A stretch of 8,275 nucleotides of DNA from Desulfobacula sp. (GTDB lineage: Bacteria > Desulfobacterota > Desulfobacteria > Desulfobacterales > Desulfobacteraceae): assembly GCA_029940245.1 (NCBI GenBank), contig JAOZRF010000106.1, positions 1 to 8,275 of the forward strand, read 5' to 3'. The notes under the pieces were generated by a model. It searched no databases. It had not been told where the DNA came from and saw nothing but the letters and a program-made list of their open reading frames with translations. Position 1 is the stretch's first letter, and every line of letters starts with the position of its first letter. Positions 6,291 to 8,275 of this stretch are shown piece by piece. The translations under genes were made by a program, and so were the position numbers.

Positions 6291-6579
6291 CGTAACTCAA
6301 ACCCTGATCTGCCAGAATCTGTTCAAAATTAATATACTCTTCCAGGGGAGTGGTTTTTCTTTGTTCCACTGTTTTATAAATTTGAAGATGATCAAAAAGA
6401 TCCATAATTTCATGAATTCTTTCATATTCATCTATGGATAATATTACTGCTTCCAGTTTGTTTTTTCTCATAACAGCAATCTTAACTTTTTCTTTATTTT
6501 TTATGCTGTCAAGAATAGAGCTGAAATTTCGTACTACTTCACTTGAACTCATCAATTCGTCTCTTGTATAACCTTTCAT
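6280..6579 (-). CDS. Phd/YefM-family antitoxin (module 2)
   Basis: A 99-residue antitoxin. Seen: an N-terminal Phd/YefM fold at about residues 5-58, with SSSEVVRNFSSILDSI, KIAVMRKNKLEAVILSIDEY and the following helix, which dimerises and binds DNA. An acidic, likely flexible tail (residues about 60-99, ending EEYINFEQILADQGLSYDEI) would wrap the RelE-type toxin. ATG at 6579 has GGGA about 5 nt upstream. It overlaps the toxin gene by 11 bp. Antitoxin plus toxin normally repress their own promoter by binding a palindrome, and a good promoter with a dyad lies 40-75 bp upstream. Pairing of a Phd/YefM antitoxin with a RelE toxin is common. Confidence 0.9.
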   Translation of the reverse strand: MKGYTRDELMSSSEVVRNFSSILDSIKNKEKVKIAVMRKNKLEAVILSIDEYERIHEIMDLFDHLQIYKTVEQRKTTPLEEYINFEQILADQGLSYDEI

Positions 6580-6621
6580 AATTCCCGCTTAATTTTTATA
6601 TATTTAAAAGTGTTTTTTATT

Positions 6622-6649
6622 ACATATTAAAGCATGCAATGAAATATGT
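6622..6649. promoter_or_regulatory. Candidate autoregulatory operator over the module 2 promoter
   Basis: Inverted arms ACATATT (6622-6628) and AATATGT (6643-6649) bracket a GCATGC palindrome (6632-6637). The dyad runs from the -10 into the -35, the position expected for repression by the antitoxin or its complex. AT-rich arms could partly reflect composition. Confidence 0.4.
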
Positions 6650-6652
6650 CAA
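6624..6652 (-). promoter_or_regulatory. Sigma70 promoter of toxin-antitoxin module 2
   Basis: On the complement strand a perfect TTGACA (6647-6652) and TAATAT (6624-6629) are separated by 17 bp, one of the best promoter matches in the window. Start of transcription would be near 6617, about 38 nt before the antitoxin ATG. Confidence 0.7.
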
Positions 6653-6675
6653 TATGAACTCAAGGTATGAATTCC

Positions 6676-6717
6676 CTATTTGGGGATTTTGTTAAGATTG
6701 GCATTTTCCCCAAATAG
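6676..6717. repeat. 11-bp perfect inverted repeat at the left end of the DUF4143 remnant
   Basis: CTATTTGGGGA (6676-6686) and TCCCCAAATAG (6707-6717) are exact reverse complements around a 20-nt loop. The element lies just upstream of the module 2 promoter and just before the first recognisable DUF4143 codons. No T-run follows the stem on either strand. It may be a mobile-element scar or a binding site. Confidence 0.5.
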
Positions 6718-6719
6718 AT

Positions 6720-7086
6720 GTTTTTCCTTTCTCGTTCGTGTGGATGGGAGCCCTGATATTTTATGAATTTTTAAATGCTTCAGGCAAGGGAATCCTTGCG
6801 GATAACCTTCCATGTTTTTCAAATTTCAGACCAGTGAGTGATACCACTCACTTTAAAATAATAGAGCAGCTAAAGCTGTATCTTCTTACCGGCGGAATGC
6901 CAATGCATCTTCCAAAGTAATGAAGGAATTTCTTGCGGCCGGCGGTTCTGAAAACTCAAGAGCCTTCATATTTTTATGAATGAACACCCCAATGTCGAAA
7001 AAGGATATGTCATGTCGCCGGTGGTATTTGAGAGACAAAAAGTGGATAAGTTTATGTTTATTCCTGTTTACACAAGATTTGTTTAA
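6720..7086 (+). pseudogene. Remnant of a DUF4143-family AAA ATPase (AAA_14), internally deleted and frameshifted
   Basis: Two parts of one known architecture survive. Part 1 (about 6720-6900) reads LIFYEFLNASGKGILADNL ... VSDTTHFKIIEQLKLYLLTG, GMP. This is the region between the ATPase and the DUF4143 domain, where YP.(S/T)F.EFL and LLxGGMPEAV are typical. Part 2 (about 6927-7086) reads AAGGS then, one frame over from 6955, LKSLHIFMNEHPNVEKGYVM ... FMFIPVYTRFV and a stop. This is the C-terminal end, where the nuclease-like EVKAGxxGxLKSLxxF motif is usual. Full proteins are about 380-450 residues, so the Walker motifs and some 140 or more central residues are missing. The switch of frame falls in the run gttctgaaaactc (6946-6957). 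A stop at 6918-6920 ends part 1. It is dead as a gene. Identification is by recognised motif pattern only. Confidence 0.65.
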
Positions 7087-7161
7087 CCAGGCACCCGGAT
7101 TAAATTTGCCTAAACATAGAATCAAAAAGAAAGATAAGTAATGTCCCTGGAATTCAAATTC

Positions 7162-7190
7162 TTGACATGTACACTAAGGACATGTACACT
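7162..7190 (+). promoter_or_regulatory. Sigma70 promoter of toxin-antitoxin module 3
   Basis: A perfect TTGACA (7162-7167), a 17-bp spacer and TACACT (7185-7190) give transcription starting near 7197, about 40 nt before the antitoxin ATG. Nearly all of it lies inside a 13-bp direct repeat pair. Confidence 0.6.
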
Positions 7191-7191
7191 A
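7164..7191. promoter_or_regulatory. 13-bp direct repeats over the module 3 promoter (candidate operator)
   Basis: GACATGTACACTA occurs exactly twice, at 7164-7176 and 7179-7191, with a 15-bp period. One copy overlaps the -35 and the other the -10. Each copy contains the overlapping palindromes ACATGT and TGTACA, so each could bind a Phd-type dimer. Autorepression by antitoxin alone or with toxin is the likely use. Confidence 0.6.
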
Positions 7192-7236
7192 TCGTATATG
7201 ACAAGTATTTGAAAATGTAATGAGAGGTAAAATATT

Positions 7237-7479
7237 ATGCAGAAAGTAAATGTTCGAGAGACACGACAGCATATTGGGCGGATACTTGACGCTGTAGCAA
7301 CAGGCGAAGAGTTTGTCATTACTCGCCGGAATAAACCTATTGCTAAGTTGTCCGGAATTCACCAGGAAGAGATAACACCCCCCCAATTCCCTGACCGAGG
7401 TGATTTCAGGGCTAAATTACCAAAAAGCAAGATTTCCAGTTCTAATTTGATTCGTGAGATGCGTGATGAACGAGGATAA
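7237..7479 (+). CDS. Phd/YefM-family antitoxin (module 3)
   Basis: An 80-residue antitoxin. Seen: the compact Phd N-terminal domain at residues 1-42, with VNVRETRQHIGRILDAVATG and EEFVITRRNKPIAKLSG, which dimerises and binds DNA. A polar, proline-rich tail (about 43-80, ending SSNLIREMRDERG) is the part that folds onto the toxin in such pairs. Length is usual. ATG at 7237 is preceded by GAGAGG at 7222-7227, a slightly long spacing of 9 nt. Its last 14 bp overlap the toxin gene. It has its own promoter with a repeat operator, so the module looks complete and regulated. It differs in sequence from the module 2 antitoxin, so it is not a recent duplicate. Confidence 0.9.
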   Translation: MQKVNVRETRQHIGRILDAVATGEEFVITRRNKPIAKLSGIHQEEITPPQFPDRGDFRAKLPKSKISSSNLIREMRDERG

Positions 7480-7909
7480 ATTTTATTATATTGACACCAG
7501 TGCATTACTGCCATACTACAGGGAAGAAAGCATGAGTCAACAGGTTCAGGACTTGTTAATTTCTTTACGGCCACCGGTATTGATCAGTGATCTTACAAAA
7601 GTTGAATTTTCTTCTGCTGTTGCTCGTTGGGAGAGGACAAAAGAAATCAATGAGGCACAAGCAAATTTAGTGCAAGTCACTTTCATCAAAGATATTTCTT
7701 CCGGGCTTTTTGTGAGTCGTCAGATAATGCCGACACATTTTAGCCAGGCAGAAAAGTGGTTGTCGAGTAGGCAAACAGCTCTCAGGACTCTTGACTCTTT
7801 ACACATTGCCTGTAGTTTGGGATATAACGCTAAATTAGTCACTTGTGATGCAATTATGCATCGTGCAGCAGAAATATTAGGGATTGAAAATATCTTTCTT
7901 GAATTATAG
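7466..7909 (+). CDS. vapC: VapC-type PIN-domain toxin (module 3)
   Basis: A 147-residue PIN-domain ribonuclease. Seen: acidic residues at the four expected places, Asp10 in YYIDTSALLPYY, Glu47 in LTKVEFSSAVAR, Asp110 in LRTLDSLHIACSLG and Asp128 in AKLVTCDAIMHRAAE; the last two blocks are particularly typical of VapC. Length is slightly above the 130-140 usual. Start: ATG at 7466 is chosen because the first beta strand begins a few residues later and it overlaps the antitoxin end by 14 bp, implying coupling. GTG codons at 7454 and 7463 are in-frame alternatives and the ribosome site is weak for all of them. It shares little sequence with the module 1 toxin outside the active-site motifs, and so is probably an independent acquisition. 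No clear terminator follows. Confidence 0.9.
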   Translation: MNEDKFYYIDTSALLPYYREESMSQQVQDLLISLRPPVLISDLTKVEFSSAVARWERTKEINEAQANLVQVTFIKDISSGLFVSRQIMPTHFSQAEKWLSSRQTALRTLDSLHIACSLGYNAKLVTCDAIMHRAAEILGIENIFLEL

Positions 7910-8059
7910 TGAAAAGCATGTAGTTCTGGGCACCTTATTAAATTATTGATAAAAGCCAGACTATTTGTTTCATTATTAACATAGCACGAACAACAAGAGC
8001 AGTAGCGCCTGGAATCCCGCATCATAATTACACAGCGGGGAAACAGTTGGGAGCAGACC

Positions 8060-8105
8060 TTTTTCAATAATTCACGAATTCAGGGAATTTCGGAATTATA
8101 AAAAA
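8060..8105. repeat. Large imperfect palindrome in non-coding DNA
   Basis: ATAATTC (8067-8073) pairs with GAATTAT (8093-8099). Inside, CGAATTC (8075-8081) pairs with GAATTTCG (8085-8092) apart from one bulged base on each side, leaving a 3-nt AGG loop. Outside, TTTTT (8060-8064) faces an A-run (8100-8105). Neither strand has a T-run after the stem, so it is not a standard terminator. The surrounding 7910-8171 stretch holds no other gene or RNA that I can see. Confidence 0.4.
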
Positions 8106-8171
8106 TTGCTTGAAAAAATAGTGCAAAGAAAAACAGATTGCCGCCCATAATAGAAATGCCGTAACCCTGTT

Positions 8172-8275
8172 ATGAAAAAAATATATAAAATATATACTTA
8201 TACTTTTTATTGCCATCTGCAGTTCCGGATATGCTTCCGGATATGCAGCCCAGGACCCCTGGGTTTTATTACAGG
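8172..8275 (+). CDS. N-terminus of a probable exported protein, frame broken at an A7 run (partial, runs off window)
   Basis: The ATG at 8172 is followed by seven A's (8175-8181). Read straight through it gives a poor, non-hydrophobic peptide. Read one base over, the sequence becomes a textbook signal peptide: KKYIKYILILFIAICSSGYA, then SGYAAQDPWVLLQ, with basic start, hydrophobic core and small residues before a likely cleavage near AA/QD. One A fewer would put the ATG in frame. In that frame no ATG, GTG or TTG exists and the preceding codon is TGA. Explanations: a real frameshift, phase variation or transcriptional slippage at the A-run, or a sequencing error. No good ribosome site precedes the ATG, which favours decay. 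A 12-bp tandem repeat doubles the SGYA residues. Family not recognised. Confidence 0.4.
   Translation, partial: MKKIYKIYTYTFYCHLQFRICFRICSPGPLGFIT
8223..8246 (+). repeat. 12-bp exact tandem duplication
   Basis: TTCCGGATATGC is present twice head to tail (8223-8234, 8235-8246). In the signal-peptide frame it keeps the reading frame and duplicates Ser-Gly-Tyr-Ala next to the probable cleavage site. It looks like a recent replication-slippage event. Confidence 0.75.

Noticed and set aside
6886..7386. Minus-strand open frames near module 3
   Set aside because: They oppose the DUF4143 remnant and the antitoxin gene, with low-complexity or nonsensical translations and no ribosome sites.
7910..8067. 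Short minus-strand frame running into the module 3 toxin 3' end
   Set aside because: Mostly antisense to the PIN toxin; remaining sequence has no family resemblance or start signal.
8249..8263. CCCAGG/CCTGGG hairpin followed by TTTT, resembling a terminator
   Set aside because: It lies within the open signal-peptide frame (codons for Ala-Gln-Asp-Pro-Trp-Val), has a short 6-bp stem and only four T's; likely coincidence of coding sequence.

Overview
The window is AT-rich, gene-dense bacterial chromosomal DNA. Its left half is a catabolic/transport locus and its right half is an accessory tract of toxin-antitoxin modules and broken genes. No rRNA, tRNA, plasmid origin or CRISPR array is visible. 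A TAXI-type TRAP transporter fused to a 4TM/12TM permease, IclR control, and the protein and codon style suggest a Gram-negative proteobacterium, possibly a sulfate-reducing Desulfobacterales-like organism. That placement is inference; no marker gene is present.

Positions 1-4326: a divergent unit. An IclR-family regulator reads rightward. Leftward from the shared 278-bp gap run a fused TRAP permease, a TAXI solute-binding protein and, past a hairpin, the N-terminus of a 3-hydroxyisobutyrate-dehydrogenase-like oxidoreductase. The simplest reading is that IclR senses a small organic acid, the TRAP system imports it using an ion gradient, and the dehydrogenase acts on it or on a product. The gap holds a perfect TTGACA promoter facing the permease. 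Next to it is a 21-bp palindrome with a degenerate second copy exactly 30 bp away, one overlapping the -10, as expected for repressor control.

Positions 4327-7909: a patchwork of three complete type II toxin-antitoxin modules separated by gene debris. Module 1 (leftward) is a DUF2281-type antitoxin with a PIN toxin. Module 2 (leftward) is a Phd/YefM-type antitoxin with a RelE-type toxin. Module 3 (rightward) is a Phd-type antitoxin with a PIN toxin. Modules 2 and 3 have clear promoters with operator-like repeats lying over them. The debris comprises an unrecognised decayed gene interrupted by a 55-bp hairpin repeat, a slice of an AlbA_2/COG2865-type gene cut off at the relE stop, and two widely separated pieces of a DUF4143 AAA ATPase joined by a deletion and a frameshift.

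Positions 7910-8275: a non-coding stretch with a large imperfect palindrome, then the start of a probable exported protein. Its only ATG is one base out of frame across a run of seven A's. I see no wholly new system. The most notable points are the toxin-antitoxin graveyard, the repeat-based operators and the A7 frame break.
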